From CAZJCK01 sp964544635 (lineage in GTDB: Bacteria; Zixibacteria; MSB-5A5; GN15; FEB-12), in NCBI GenBank assembly GCA_964544635.1, contig CAZJCK010000045.1:1-29115 (forward strand): a stretch of DNA of 29,115 bases, written 5' to 3'. Of this stretch, positions 16,876 through 25,273 are shown piece by piece (position 1 is the first letter of the stretch; each line of letters opens with the position of its first letter). The position numbers and the translations under genes are program-made. The notes under the pieces are model-generated. The model made no database searches. It was not told where the DNA came from and saw only the letters and a list, made by a program, of their open reading frames with translations.

Positions 16876-17376
16876 CTATTCCTCAGCCAGCGTGAGTTCA
16901 ATGATGGCGGCCTCGGTGTCGACCTGGTCACCTTCTTTAAAGTTCACCGCCTTCACGGTACCGTCGGCGGCTGCCACCACCGGGTTTTCCATCTTCATCG
17001 CCTCGACAATGACCAATTGCTGACCCGGTTTAACCGTATCCCCCTGTTTGACCAGCAGCTTGACTACTTTTCCCGGCATCGGCGCATAGACTTTGTCTTT
17101 CTCGCCGGAGTGATCGAGATCGTCGATCACGGTGGGATCGTCGACCACCTCCCGGGCATCGAGCAGCTGCGAATCGATGTCGATGTAAAACCTTTCGTCG
17201 ACCCGGACGACCGCAACATCCATCCGTCCGCCCTCCCTTAACAACGAATACTGATTGGCGGCGAGACGAATGAAGGTATAGGTGTTGTCACCGACAGTAA
17301 CGATTGTCCTGTCGCCGATACGTTCGGCCGAGGTACTGACAACTTCGCCGTTGACAATGAACTCATGCCTGGCCAT
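16876..17376 (-). CDS. Biotin carboxyl carrier protein of an acyl-CoA carboxylase
   Basis: This 166-residue subunit carries biotin between the carboxylase and transferase sites. The biotinyl domain fills about residues 95-165: VYAPMPGKVVKLLVKQGDTV, then EAMKMEN with biotin-bearing Lys128, then GTVKAVNFKEGDQV. Residues 1-90 look like the BT (linker) half-domain that in fused methylcrotonyl-CoA carboxylase alpha subunits joins carboxylase and biotin parts. The gene overlaps the biotin carboxylase gene by 14 bases. Its ribosome site AGGAGAGG lies inside that gene's last codons. It is the last gene of the carboxylase operon. Confidence 0.94.
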   Translation of the reverse strand: MARHEFIVNGEVVSTSAERIGDRTIVTVGDNTYTFIRLAANQYSLLREGGRMDVAVVRVDERFYIDIDSQLLDAREVVDDPTVIDDLDHSGEKDKVYAPMPGKVVKLLVKQGDTVKPGQQLVIVEAMKMENPVVAAADGTVKAVNFKEGDQVDTEAAIIELTLAEE

Positions 17377-18892
17377 CGATGCCCTCTCCTATCTGCCAGC
17401 TGCCGATCAGGTCCCACGGTGAGAGCGGCGCATTCGTTTCGGCGCCGCCGGAGGCGGAACGCAGCATCGGTTGATCGAACTCCGCGAGGGTGGCGACGGC
17501 GGCAGCGAGTTCGCGCAGTGCCTCGGTATCACTCGTGCGTTCGGTCATATGCGTTTCGATAAAACTGGTGTAGGTCCGGCCGTCGACGAAAGCGTCATGC
17601 ATCAGGCAATCGATCATGAAGCGCTTCGATGTCCGTACGCCAAGTATCTTGTACTGCTTGAGCGACTGGATCATCTTTTCGATGGCAAGCTCGCGGGTGG
17701 GGGCGTGAACAATCAGCTTGGCCATGATCGGGTCATAGTCGGGAGTGACAACCTGTCCGGCGATGACGCCGGAGTCGACGCGGATACCCGGCCCGGCCGG
17801 TTCGCGGTAGAAGGCGATCGTGCCGCTTGACGGCAGGAAGTTGTTCTCACCATCCTCGGCATAGATTCGGCACTCGATAGCGTGGCCGCGCTGCGTGGCG
17901 GACTTGATTTCATCGGAGAGCGGTTCGCCGGCGGCAATACGGATCTGCTCGACGACGAGATCGACGCCGGTAACCATCTCGGTCACCGGGTGCTCCACCT
18001 GCAGGCGAGTGTTCATTTCCAGGAAATAGTAGCCACCTGACTGATCGAGCAGGAACTCGACGGTGCCGGCGTTGACATAGCCGCAGGCGAGGGCAACTTT
18101 GACGGCGTCGTCCCCCATGCGGGCTCGGAGGTCGTCGTTGAGGGCGACCGACGGCGTTTCTTCGATGATCTTCTGGTGGCGCCGCTGAATGGAGCACTCG
18201 CGCTCAAAGACGTGGACAGCGTTGCCGTGCGCATCGGCGAAAACCTGGAACTCGATATGCCGGGGATTGACCAGCAGTTTCTCGAGATAGACGGTATCGT
18301 CACCGAAAGCGTTGAGGGCTTCACGACGGGCGGCATCGACGGCGTCCTGCAATTGCTCGGGAGATTTCACAACCCGCATCCCTTTGCCACCGCCGCCGGC
18401 GGCGGCCTTGATCATGACGGGATAGCCGGCTTCGTCGGCGGCTGTTCTAAAGGTGTCGATGTCGGCCTTCGGTTCTTTCATGCCGGGGATGAGCGGAACA
18501 CCGGCTTCGGCCATCTTGATGCGCGACTCTACCTTGTTGCCCATGAGACGGATGGCGTCGGCGGGCGGACCGATGAAAGCGATGCCTTCATCCTTGCACC
18601 GTTGCGCGAATACCGGATTCTCGGACAAGAAGCCATAGCCCGGATGGATGGCGTCGGCGCCGGTATCCTTCGCCGCCTCAATGATCCTGTCGATGTCGAG
18701 ATAGCTTTCGCGCGGCGACGGCGGGCCAATGAGGATTGATTCATCGGCATAGTAGCGATGCTTACTGTGGGTATCGGCCTCGGAGTATACCGACACCGTC
18801 GGGATTCCGAGCAGGCGGCAGCCGTTCATAACCCGCACCGCGATCTCGGAGCGGTTGGCTACGAGGATCTTGTTGAAGTAACGTTTCGCCAA
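17363..18892 (-). CDS. Biotin carboxylase subunit of a methylcrotonyl/acyl-CoA carboxylase
   Basis: It carboxylates protein-bound biotin with ATP and bicarbonate. The 509-residue protein has KILVANRSEIAVRV (8-21), IHPGYGFLSEN (82-92), the ATP-grasp glycine loop AAAGGGGKGMRVV (163-175), RECSIQRRHQK (231-241) and LEMNTRLQVEHPVTE (291-305). The biotin domain is missing and is encoded by the next gene. The tail SPWDLIGSWQIG looks like the start of the BT domain of fused alpha subunits. The start is TTG at 18892: an in-frame stop lies three codons upstream, and the protein then begins where homologues do. It follows the hydratase by 6 bases. Confidence 0.94.
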   Translation of the reverse strand: MAKRYFNKILVANRSEIAVRVMNGCRLLGIPTVSVYSEADTHSKHRYYADESILIGPPSPRESYLDIDRIIEAAKDTGADAIHPGYGFLSENPVFAQRCKDEGIAFIGPPADAIRLMGNKVESRIKMAEAGVPLIPGMKEPKADIDTFRTAADEAGYPVMIKAAAGGGGKGMRVVKSPEQLQDAVDAARREALNAFGDDTVYLEKLLVNPRHIEFQVFADAHGNAVHVFERECSIQRRHQKIIEETPSVALNDDLRARMGDDAVKVALACGYVNAGTVEFLLDQSGGYYFLEMNTRLQVEHPVTEMVTGVDLVVEQIRIAAGEPLSDEIKSATQRGHAIECRIYAEDGENNFLPSSGTIAFYREPAGPGIRVDSGVIAGQVVTPDYDPIMAKLIVHAPTRELAIEKMIQSLKQYKILGVRTSKRFMIDCLMHDAFVDGRTYTSFIETHMTERTSDTEALRELAAAVATLAEFDQPMLRSASGGAETNAPLSPWDLIGSWQIGEGIDGQA

Positions 18893-18898
18893 GGTATG

Positions 18899-19684
18899 TC
18901 AGTCTTCCACCCAGTTCGGTTTGCGTTTATTCAGGAAAGCGTCCATCCCTTCCTGGCCTTCGTCGGACACGCGCAGTTTCGCGATCATCTCAGCAGTGAA
19001 AGGGCGAAACCGCTCGGGTGTCATACCGGGCACTTCGGAGACCAGTCGTTTTGCCACCGCGACCGCTTCCGGGCCGGAGGACAAGAGCGCCTCGACGACC
19101 TTGTACACTTCGTCGTCGAGATGGTCGTCATCGACGGATTTATTGACGAGGCCGACCTCATACGCCCGATCGCCCTTCATCCGCTCGCCGGTGATGAACA
19201 GTTCACGGGCTTTCCCCTCGCCCATTTTCTTGATGACATACGGCCCGATACAGGCGGGCACGACGCCAATCTTCACTTCGGAGAACGAAAAGACTGCCGA
19301 GCGAGCGGCGATGGCTATGTCGCAGAGGGCGACGAAGCCGGTGCCACCACCGATGGCGGCGCCGTTGATACGCCCGACAACCGGCCGCTTAAATGTGTAC
19401 ATCTGCCAGAACAGGTCAGCGAGGTCGTTGGATTCCTTCAAATTCTCTTCAAACGATTGTTTGATGACGCCGCGCATCCAGTTGAGGTCGGCGCCGGCAC
19501 AGAACGATTTGCCTGCGCCGGTCAGGACGACGACGCGAAGATCGTTGTCAGTTGCCATTTCATCGAACAACGACGACATTTCGTAGATGACGGTCGAGTT
19601 GAAGGCGTTGTGGATTTCGGGACGGTTGAAGGTAATGCGGCCGACCCGTCCGTCCTTCTCGTATTTCAGTGTCTCTAATTGCAT
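18899..19684 (-). CDS. Enoyl-CoA hydratase, LiuC-like (methylglutaconyl-CoA hydratase candidate)
   Basis: This crotonase-family protein of 261 residues (ATG 19684) has the oxyanion-hole segments FCAGADLNWM (61-70) and NGAAIGGGTGF (107-117), and SEVKIGVVPACIGPYV (135-150). The ADLNWM and SEVKIGVVPA forms are those I associate with 3-methylglutaconyl-CoA hydratase (LiuC), which acts right after methylcrotonyl-CoA carboxylase in leucine breakdown. A longer in-frame start at 19816 would run into the upstream carboxyltransferase gene and adds unrelated residues, so I rejected it. Its position between the carboxyltransferase (17-base gap) and biotin carboxylase (6-base gap) supports this role. A general short-chain hydratase is the alternative. 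Confidence 0.88.
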   Translation of the reverse strand: MQLETLKYEKDGRVGRITFNRPEIHNAFNSTVIYEMSSLFDEMATDNDLRVVVLTGAGKSFCAGADLNWMRGVIKQSFEENLKESNDLADLFWQMYTFKRPVVGRINGAAIGGGTGFVALCDIAIAARSAVFSFSEVKIGVVPACIGPYVIKKMGEGKARELFITGERMKGDRAYEVGLVNKSVDDDHLDDEVYKVVEALLSSGPEAVAVAKRLVSEVPGMTPERFRPFTAEMIAKLRVSDEGQEGMDAFLNKRKPNWVED

Positions 19685-19701
19685 CGCAGTTGCCGGGTGG
19701 T

Positions 19702-21309
19702 TTACATCCTGAAGACGCCATACTTCTGGTCGGGTATCGGGGCATTGAGCGACATGGAAATGCCCAGCGCAAGGGCCTGGCGGGTATCGGTCATGCCGAT
19801 AATGCCGTCGTCCCACAACCGCGCGCCGGAGTAGTACGGTGTCGATTCGGATTCGTATTTTTCGATAATCGGTTTGCGAATATCAGCGACTTCTTTCTCA
19901 CCGAGCTCCTGGCCCTCTTTTTCGAGCTGCCTGATTTTGACGGTAGCGAGGACATCGGCTGCCTGCTCCCCGCCCATCACGCAGATGCGCGAGTTGGGCC
20001 ACATCCACATGAGGCGCGGGAAGTAACCGCGGCCGCACATGGCATAGTTGCCGGCGCCGTAGGAACCGCCGACGACCACCGTGAACTTGGGAACATCGGC
20101 GTTGGCGACGGCATGGACCATCTTGGCGCCGTCGCGGGCAATGCCGCCGGCTTCATACTTCCGACCGACCACAAAGCCGGTAATATTCTGCAGGAAGACC
20201 AGCGGGATCTTGCGCGAGGTACACAGTTCGACAAAGTGGGCGCCTTTCTGAGCCGACTCACCGAACAGCACACCGTTGTTACCGATGATACCGACCGGAT
20301 ATCCCATCAGGCGGGCGAATCCGGTGACGAGGGTGGTGCCGTAAAGCTCCTTGAATTCGTGAAAACGGGAGCCGTCGACCATCCGCGCGATCAATTCGCG
20401 AACATCGTACGGCTTGCGGATGTCGGCGTTGACCACTCCGTACAGTTCTTCAGGGTCGTAGTACGGCTCCTCCGGTTCGTCGCGCTCGATCGGAAATTTG
20501 GGGGTCGGGTTGATATTGGCCACGATGTTGCGGCAGATGGCCAGGGCATGTTCGTCGTTCTGCGCGTAGTGGTCGGTCACGCCGGACGTACGACAGTGAA
20601 CATCGGCGCCGCCGAGTTCTTCGGCCGTCACCTCTTCCCCGGTCGCGGCCTTGACCAGCGGCGGGCCGCCGATAAAGATGGTGCCCTGCTTCTTGACGAT
20701 GATCGATTCATCGGACATGGCCGGGAGGTAGGCGCCGCCGGCGGTACAGGAACCCATGACGACGGCAATCTGGGGAATGCCCTTGGCTGACATGCGGGCC
20801 TGGTTATAGAAGATGCGGCCGAAGTGATCTTTGTCGGGGAAGGTGCCGGCCTGCAACGGCAGAAAGATACCGCCGGAATCGACGAGATAGATGCACGGCA
20901 GATGATTGTCTTCCGCCACCTTCTGGGCGCGGGCGTGCTTGAGGATCGTCATCGGGTAATAGGTGCCGCCTTTGACGGTGGCGTCGTTGACGATGATCAT
21001 GCACTCGCGCCCGGCGACACGTCCGACGCCGGTAATGATACCGGCAGCAGGGGCGTCGTTATCGTACATGTCGTAGGCTGCCAGCGGGCTGAGTTCGAGA
21101 AAGGGCGTGTTGCGATCAAGGAGCTTGTTGAGGCGTTCGCGCGGCAGCAGTTTACCGCGGTCGGTATGGCGCTTGCGGGCGCGTTGGGAACCACCCGGCT
21201 TGATCTGTTCGAGGCGTTCCTTGAACTCGCGGTGGAGTCGCTTGTTGGTCTCGACGTTCTGGCGATATTGGTCGGAGGTGGTGTCTATTTTGGTTTCGAT
21301 TCGGAACAT
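19702..21309 (-). CDS. Methylcrotonyl-CoA carboxylase beta (carboxyltransferase) subunit
   Basis: It transfers the carboxyl group from biotin to 3-methylcrotonyl-CoA or a related acyl-CoA. The 535-residue length equals that of MccB/LiuB. Diagnostic stretches are NDATVKGGTYYPMT (108-121), LPCIYLVDSGGIFLP (137-151), FGRIFYNQARMSAKGI (163-178), MGSCTAGGAYLPAMSDE (185-201) and GTIFIGGPPLVKAATGEEV. The NDATVKGGTYYP and FYNQA forms separate MCC from propionyl-CoA carboxylase beta. Geranyl-CoA carboxylase beta (AtuC) is a close relative and cannot be excluded, especially with an AtuA-family gene 7 bases upstream. Confidence 0.94.
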   Translation of the reverse strand: MFRIETKIDTTSDQYRQNVETNKRLHREFKERLEQIKPGGSQRARKRHTDRGKLLPRERLNKLLDRNTPFLELSPLAAYDMYDNDAPAAGIITGVGRVAGRECMIIVNDATVKGGTYYPMTILKHARAQKVAEDNHLPCIYLVDSGGIFLPLQAGTFPDKDHFGRIFYNQARMSAKGIPQIAVVMGSCTAGGAYLPAMSDESIIVKKQGTIFIGGPPLVKAATGEEVTAEELGGADVHCRTSGVTDHYAQNDEHALAICRNIVANINPTPKFPIERDEPEEPYYDPEELYGVVNADIRKPYDVRELIARMVDGSRFHEFKELYGTTLVTGFARLMGYPVGIIGNNGVLFGESAQKGAHFVELCTSRKIPLVFLQNITGFVVGRKYEAGGIARDGAKMVHAVANADVPKFTVVVGGSYGAGNYAMCGRGYFPRLMWMWPNSRICVMGGEQAADVLATVKIRQLEKEGQELGEKEVADIRKPIIEKYESESTPYYSGARLWDDGIIGMTDTRQALALGISMSLNAPIPDQKYGVFRM

Positions 21310-21316
21310 CGTCGTA

Positions 21317-23113
21317 CTACTTCTTTAGAGAATTGAGAACGTCGGACGGCACCTCGACCGTCATCTGCAACAACGCCTGCGCCAGCGTCTTTCCCTGCGG
21401 ATCGACCATCAATGAGCGGGTGCCGCCGCCACCGAGGGTTTCGTCCAGCAGGAAGTTCAGCGCCCACAGGTTGTCGAGTTCGTAGCGGGTAACATCACCC
21501 TTGTTGATACCGGTAAAGAACTCCTTGACGCGACTCTCGGTAAGATAGCCCTTCAGCCAGTCGTAGATCATCTCGCTGCGGGCGAGCAGTCCGATATTGC
21601 AGGTATCGCCCTTATCGCCGGAACGAGCGTAGGCCAATTCGCGCAAGAGGACCCTGGTGACGTTGGTGGTGTCATACGCTTTGGACGGCTGCTTCTTCGA
21701 CAGCGGTTCGAGCCTGGCCATGTCGGGCAGGTCGCGATCGACCGCGACATCGAGGGCGAGCCGGTTCATGTCGGTACCGATGATGGTCACCTTGGTTTTG
21801 ACCCTGGCGCGTTCGATCAGGGTCGGCCAGTATGCGACCACCTGCTGCGGGCGCGGCCGGCCGCTGCCGGTGACCGCCATACCCGACGGACCGGCGAGAA
21901 TCATGGTCGGCAGCTGCTTGCCGAAGTGCTCGCATTTGCTGCGGTCATGATCGCGTACCGAGAAGCGCAGGTAGATTTCGGTCGGTTCGTAATTCGAGAG
22001 AGGGCTCGGCCAGATGGCGCCGGTGCCGACGAGGTCGGTAACAGCGTGTTCAAACGTCGTGCCGAGCTTATGCCAGAAGGCGTCGGCGATCGCCTTTGCT
22101 TTTTCGCGTACATTGGGGCCGCACACCAAAAGCATGCCGGAGGCTTTCCAACCGTCCTCATGCGACATCGAAATCTTCAGCGTCTTCGGAGCGGGCGCAC
22201 CCTTGATCCCCCAGACTTTGACCCGGTTGTCACCATCCTGCTCGAGTTGGACAGTGTCGAAGCGGGCAATGGCGTCGGGCGAGATATAGTTGGCCGGATC
22301 GCCCATTTCGTAGACGAGCTGTTCCTTGACCGACTTTTCCGACACCAGGCCGCCGGTGTTGTCGTGTTTGGTGACGACGAACTCGCCGTTGTCGGCCATC
22401 TCGATAATGGGGTAGCCAATATCGCGGAAGGTGGGGACTTCGTCCCAATCGGTTATGTTGCCGCCGGTCGATTGGGCGCCGCACTCGATGATGTGGCCGG
22501 CCAGTACGCCGGCGGCGAGCTTGTCCCAGTCGTCGGCTGCCCAGCCGAACTCGTGAATCATTGGGGCCAGGGTGACGCCGGTATCGGTGACACGTCCGGT
22601 CACAACAATCTGGCAGCCGGCCTTGAGCGCCGCGACCACACCCTCGGCGCCGAGATACACATTGGCCGATGTAACGCGGTCGCGGACATCGGTAAACTTC
22701 TCCCCGGTCTCCATGTTGTCAAACGTTTCGCCCTTAGCCATGAGCGTGTCGATGTCATCGAGAATATCGTCGCCGCTCACGATACCAACTTTGATGGCAT
22801 GACCCTGATCTTTGGCGATCTCGATGATCTTCTCCCCCAGCCCGAGCGGGTTGATGCCGCCGGCATTGGAGATGATCTTGACGTTCTTTGCTACGATAAG
22901 CGGCAGGCAATCTTCGATCTGGGTGACGAAGTCGGTCGCGTAGCCCAGCTCTGGCTTTTTCTGGCGCTGGCGCTGGAGAATCGACATGGTGATTTCGGCC
23001 AGGAAATCCTGGGTAATATAGTCGAGGTCGCCGCCTTCGAGCTGACGTCGCATGGCCGACAGGTCGTCACCCCAGTAGCCTCCGGCGTTACCGATACGGA
23101 TGGTTTTGCTCAA
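21317..23113 (-). CDS. AtuA-family protein (DUF1446)
   Basis: The 598-residue protein matches the family of Pseudomonas AtuA (acyclic terpene utilisation). It begins IRIGNAGGYWGDD (5-17), contains IISNAGGINPLG (80-91) and VVTGRVTDTGVTLAP, and has a C-terminal ferredoxin-fold-like domain from about 490 to 590 (LAYARSGDKGDTCNIGLLARS). Its biochemical activity is not known, although family members commonly accompany MCC- or geranyl-CoA-carboxylase-type genes. It is the first gene of a five-gene operon, and its start at 23113 places the first motif normally. No membrane segment or signal peptide is seen. Confidence 0.93.
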   Translation of the reverse strand: MSKTIRIGNAGGYWGDDLSAMRRQLEGGDLDYITQDFLAEITMSILQRQRQKKPELGYATDFVTQIEDCLPLIVAKNVKIISNAGGINPLGLGEKIIEIAKDQGHAIKVGIVSGDDILDDIDTLMAKGETFDNMETGEKFTDVRDRVTSANVYLGAEGVVAALKAGCQIVVTGRVTDTGVTLAPMIHEFGWAADDWDKLAAGVLAGHIIECGAQSTGGNITDWDEVPTFRDIGYPIIEMADNGEFVVTKHDNTGGLVSEKSVKEQLVYEMGDPANYISPDAIARFDTVQLEQDGDNRVKVWGIKGAPAPKTLKISMSHEDGWKASGMLLVCGPNVREKAKAIADAFWHKLGTTFEHAVTDLVGTGAIWPSPLSNYEPTEIYLRFSVRDHDRSKCEHFGKQLPTMILAGPSGMAVTGSGRPRPQQVVAYWPTLIERARVKTKVTIIGTDMNRLALDVAVDRDLPDMARLEPLSKKQPSKAYDTTNVTRVLLRELAYARSGDKGDTCNIGLLARSEMIYDWLKGYLTESRVKEFFTGINKGDVTRYELDNLWALNFLLDETLGGGGTRSLMVDPQGKTLAQALLQMTVEVPSDVLNSLKK

Positions 23114-23147
23114 AACAGTCTGCCACTCCCTAAGTCTTTACATGTCA

Positions 23148-23161
23148 ATTAGTAGACTAAT
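23148..23161. promoter_or_regulatory. Candidate operator upstream of the carboxylase operon
   Basis: ATTAGT and ACTAAT form a perfect inverted repeat with two central bases, 34 bases before the AtuA-family start. A TTGACA lies next to it on the minus strand but without a convincing -10 box. No regulator gene is adjacent. Confidence 0.4.
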
Positions 23162-23246
23162 CAATATGAACCGGCAAGGCGGCCAATATAGGCTCTCGGG
23201 GCGGCTTTGTAAAGTGGCTAATACTCTCGAACGGTATGAGTATAGA

Positions 23247-23281
23247 CAAAAAAGCGGATGATCCCGTGTGGATCACCCGCT
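23247..23281 (-). terminator. Rho-independent terminator after the third beta-barrel gene
   Basis: On the minus strand AGCGGGTGATCC and GGATCATCCGCT form a 12-bp stem with one G-U pair and a 5-base loop, followed by six T. It lies about 24 bases past the stop of the gene at 23305. Confidence 0.9.
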
Positions 23282-23304
23282 AAAGAAATCTAATGGCAGT
23301 ATCT

Positions 23305-23964
23305 CTACTTGTTGTCGCTGCCGATCGTGAACGAGTACGACAGGCCGAACGAGGCATAGGTTGGATTGCGCTCGAAGTCGAAGCCGCCGCCGCCCATACC
23401 GCTGACCGGAGCGACGAAGACATCATCGTCGCTGACCGTGCTGTAAAAAAAGTGCGAGACCTCGGCAAACAGCGCCAGCGGCCGCGTTAGCTGCAGCTTG
23501 GTGCCGAGAGTAACGGCGGTCGAGAAATAGCTGTTGGCGCGGTACTCATTCTGGAGGTTGGCAACCGGCGCTTGCTCGAAGCCAATCGGCGCGCGGCGGA
23601 GATTGTGATTCGATGTGGAGGCCGTTATCGAGCCTTGCAGCGCCAGGTAGGGGCGAATACGGTTACCGATGTTGGCCTCGACATACGGAGCGAACGAGGC
23701 CCAGGTGCGGTAGTTGGCCTCGCCGTACGGCCGGTTCGACGGAAACACGCGGTCCTTGGTGTAGCCGAGAGTCGAGCGAATGGCCAGCGCTTTGGTCAGG
23801 TAGAGGTCGGCCGAAACGGCGCCACCCATAAACGACCCGCCGTGGCCCTCTGACAGGTTCATCAGGACGGCGGGGGAAATGTCGAGACGCTTTTCGCCGG
23901 CCAACAGGGTGGAGGGCACGACAACGAGGGCGAGGAGGAGTACTGTTATGAACCTGATTCTCAT
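23305..23964 (-). CDS. Predicted outer-membrane beta-barrel protein
   Basis: The 219-residue product has a signal peptide (MRIRFITVLLLALVVVPSTLLA, then GEKRLD). It is followed by alternating amphipathic strands such as MGGAVSADLYLTKALAIRSTLGYT, ASFAPYVEANIGNRIRPYLALQGS, FSTAVTLGTKLQLTRPLALFAEVSHFFYS and ASFGLSYSFTIG. This pattern fits a small barrel of the OmpW/opacity-like type. The last strand ends SYSF but five residues follow, unlike the two other barrels, which end in Phe. It is a single-gene unit with its own terminator. No specific function can be assigned. Confidence 0.82.
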   Translation of the reverse strand: MRIRFITVLLLALVVVPSTLLAGEKRLDISPAVLMNLSEGHGGSFMGGAVSADLYLTKALAIRSTLGYTKDRVFPSNRPYGEANYRTWASFAPYVEANIGNRIRPYLALQGSITASTSNHNLRRAPIGFEQAPVANLQNEYRANSYFSTAVTLGTKLQLTRPLALFAEVSHFFYSTVSDDDVFVAPVSGMGGGGFDFERNPTYASFGLSYSFTIGSDNK

Positions 23965-24066
23965 GGTTTGACCTCTGGTCTGGTATTGTTCGTTTCTTAC
24001 TCAATAAACGTTTTTTCGGGCGATTTGTTAGCGAAATTTCGATTTTTTGACTGATTGGCCGATAGA

Positions 24067-24657
24067 ATGTCTATGCAAACCATTCTTATTCTCCTGGTCT
24101 GCCTGCTGCCGGCTGTGACGGCGGCGGCGGCAGAGGACAGCACAGTCACCGACACCAATGCCGTCTTTTTCGAAGGGGTGGACTATTCCTATGTGCTGGC
24201 ACCTCCCGGAGACTTCCAGAGCCTGATTAAAGAGTCGATGCGTGAGGGGTACTCGGCGGCGTTTGTCCCTGACGGGCAGGTGATCGATACGGCCGACGTG
24301 ATCATCGGGGTCAATTTCTTTCGTCTGACCGAAGACGCTCCTGATCGCTTTCTCAGTCAGCTCATGTCCGAAGATACCGCGGCCATCCGGGCGTATTTTG
24401 GCGAGGGCCTCAAGATATACTCCATCGACTCGATGGTCAGCGCGACCGGTCTGAAAGTTGGTGGCTTCTTCTTTAACGATCCGTCGCGGTTCATCGCCAA
24501 TGTCATGCTGGCCTATTTTGACGGCGGCTCGGAGATCATTACGTTTGAACTGATCATCGATGAAGACTTTCCGCGCTTCCGGGCGGAAGAGTTGTTCGTA
24601 GAGACCATTGAACGGTTCCGGCCGTTGCGCAAAGGGACGCTCGGGGTCAGCGATTAG
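24067..24657 (+). CDS. Exported protein of unknown function
   Basis: From ATG 24067 the product has 196 residues with a signal peptide (MSMQTILILLVCLLPAVTAAAA, then EDST). The mature part is acidic and mixed alpha/beta, for example VDYSYVLAPPGDFQSLIKESMREGY, TADVIIGVNFFRL and GLKVGGFFFNDPSRFIANVMLAYF. I recognise no family. A second ATG two codons later is equally possible, and no clear ribosome site helps to choose. Its end overlaps the convergent papain-like gene by 11 bases. The upstream gap to the beta-barrel gene is short and AT-rich, so it may hold divergent promoters. Confidence 0.7.
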   Translation: MSMQTILILLVCLLPAVTAAAAEDSTVTDTNAVFFEGVDYSYVLAPPGDFQSLIKESMREGYSAAFVPDGQVIDTADVIIGVNFFRLTEDAPDRFLSQLMSEDTAAIRAYFGEGLKIYSIDSMVSATGLKVGGFFFNDPSRFIANVMLAYFDGGSEIITFELIIDEDFPRFRAEELFVETIERFRPLRKGTLGVSD

Positions 24658-25273
24658 GCGGACTCTCCCCCGGTTCGAACACTTTTACGAGTAAATCACT
24701 GTCGAACAGATCTGATGGCGCGACCACCGGTTCGTCGAGCGGGATGTTGTCGCCGTACCGCTCTTTCAGTTTCTGTTTGATCAGCGGATGATCGAGGGCA
24801 TACTCACGCATCTGGTGCAACTCGCACAGCTCGATCCCGAGCGTCTGTTCATACAACTTCCAGACGAATTCCGAACAGTAAAGCTTCTCGTCGGACCAGT
24901 TGAAGTGCCAGTCGTAGGCCCGGCCCATCATCGATTGCCCTATAGACTTCATGCTGTCGATAACGGAGTCGACCAGGACAGTGTCGAACCCGGCGAGGCG
25001 CTTGATCACATAGCGGCGATCGGCGTCGCGCGCCACCCATTCATTGAACGGCGTGACCTGCACCGGTCCGGCGGCTTCCCAAACGAGCGGTTCGCCACGG
25101 TCGTCGATAAAGATGACGCCAACGTGAGTGTATTGCGAACCGGTCGCCATCTGGATAGCGATGGTTTGCGAGGAGGGATAGGTCTGGAAGATGATGTCAC
25201 CGTCGAGGAGCATCGGTTCGGCCGACAGCAATGGTGATGTCAGCAGAAGCAGTGTCAGTACGAGATGTTTCAT
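24647..25273 (-). CDS. YiiX-like permuted papain-fold hydrolase, exported
   Basis: The 208-residue protein has a short signal peptide (MKHLVLTLLLLTSPLLSA). It shows the circularly permuted NlpC/P60-type order: LLDGDIIFQ (22-30), SQYTHVGVIF with His50 (46-55), WEAAGPV with Glu68, then LYCSEFVWKLYEQ with Cys133 (131-143), and APSDLFDSDLL near the end. This matches the YiiX/YaeF family of periplasmic cysteine hydrolases, thought to act on amide or ester bonds in peptidoglycan or lipids; the substrate is unknown. Its ATG overlaps the stop of the upstream exported protein gene as ATGA, so the two are coupled. Confidence 0.85.
   Translation of the reverse strand: MKHLVLTLLLLTSPLLSAEPMLLDGDIIFQTYPSSQTIAIQMATGSQYTHVGVIFIDDRGEPLVWEAAGPVQVTPFNEWVARDADRRYVIKRLAGFDTVLVDSVIDSMKSIGQSMMGRAYDWHFNWSDEKLYCSEFVWKLYEQTLGIELCELHQMREYALDHPLIKQKLKERYGDNIPLDEPVVAPSDLFDSDLLVKVFEPGESPPNR

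Noticed and set aside
17363..17376. Frameshift error joining biotin carboxylase and carrier
   Set aside because: A well-spaced AGGAGAGG site precedes the carrier ATG and separate subunits are known, so two genes are more likely. Read data could still overturn this.
18176..19678. Long plus-strand open frames opposite the carboxylase and hydratase genes
   Set aside because: They mirror the codon bias of well-identified minus-strand enzymes and show no family motifs. The same holds for the long plus frames at 11194-12057, 12907-13890, 19669-20790 and 21926-23152.
19685..19816. 44-residue N-terminal extension of the hydratase
   Set aside because: It overlaps the carboxyltransferase C-terminus and looks like out-of-frame translation; the ATG at 19684 gives the normal family start.
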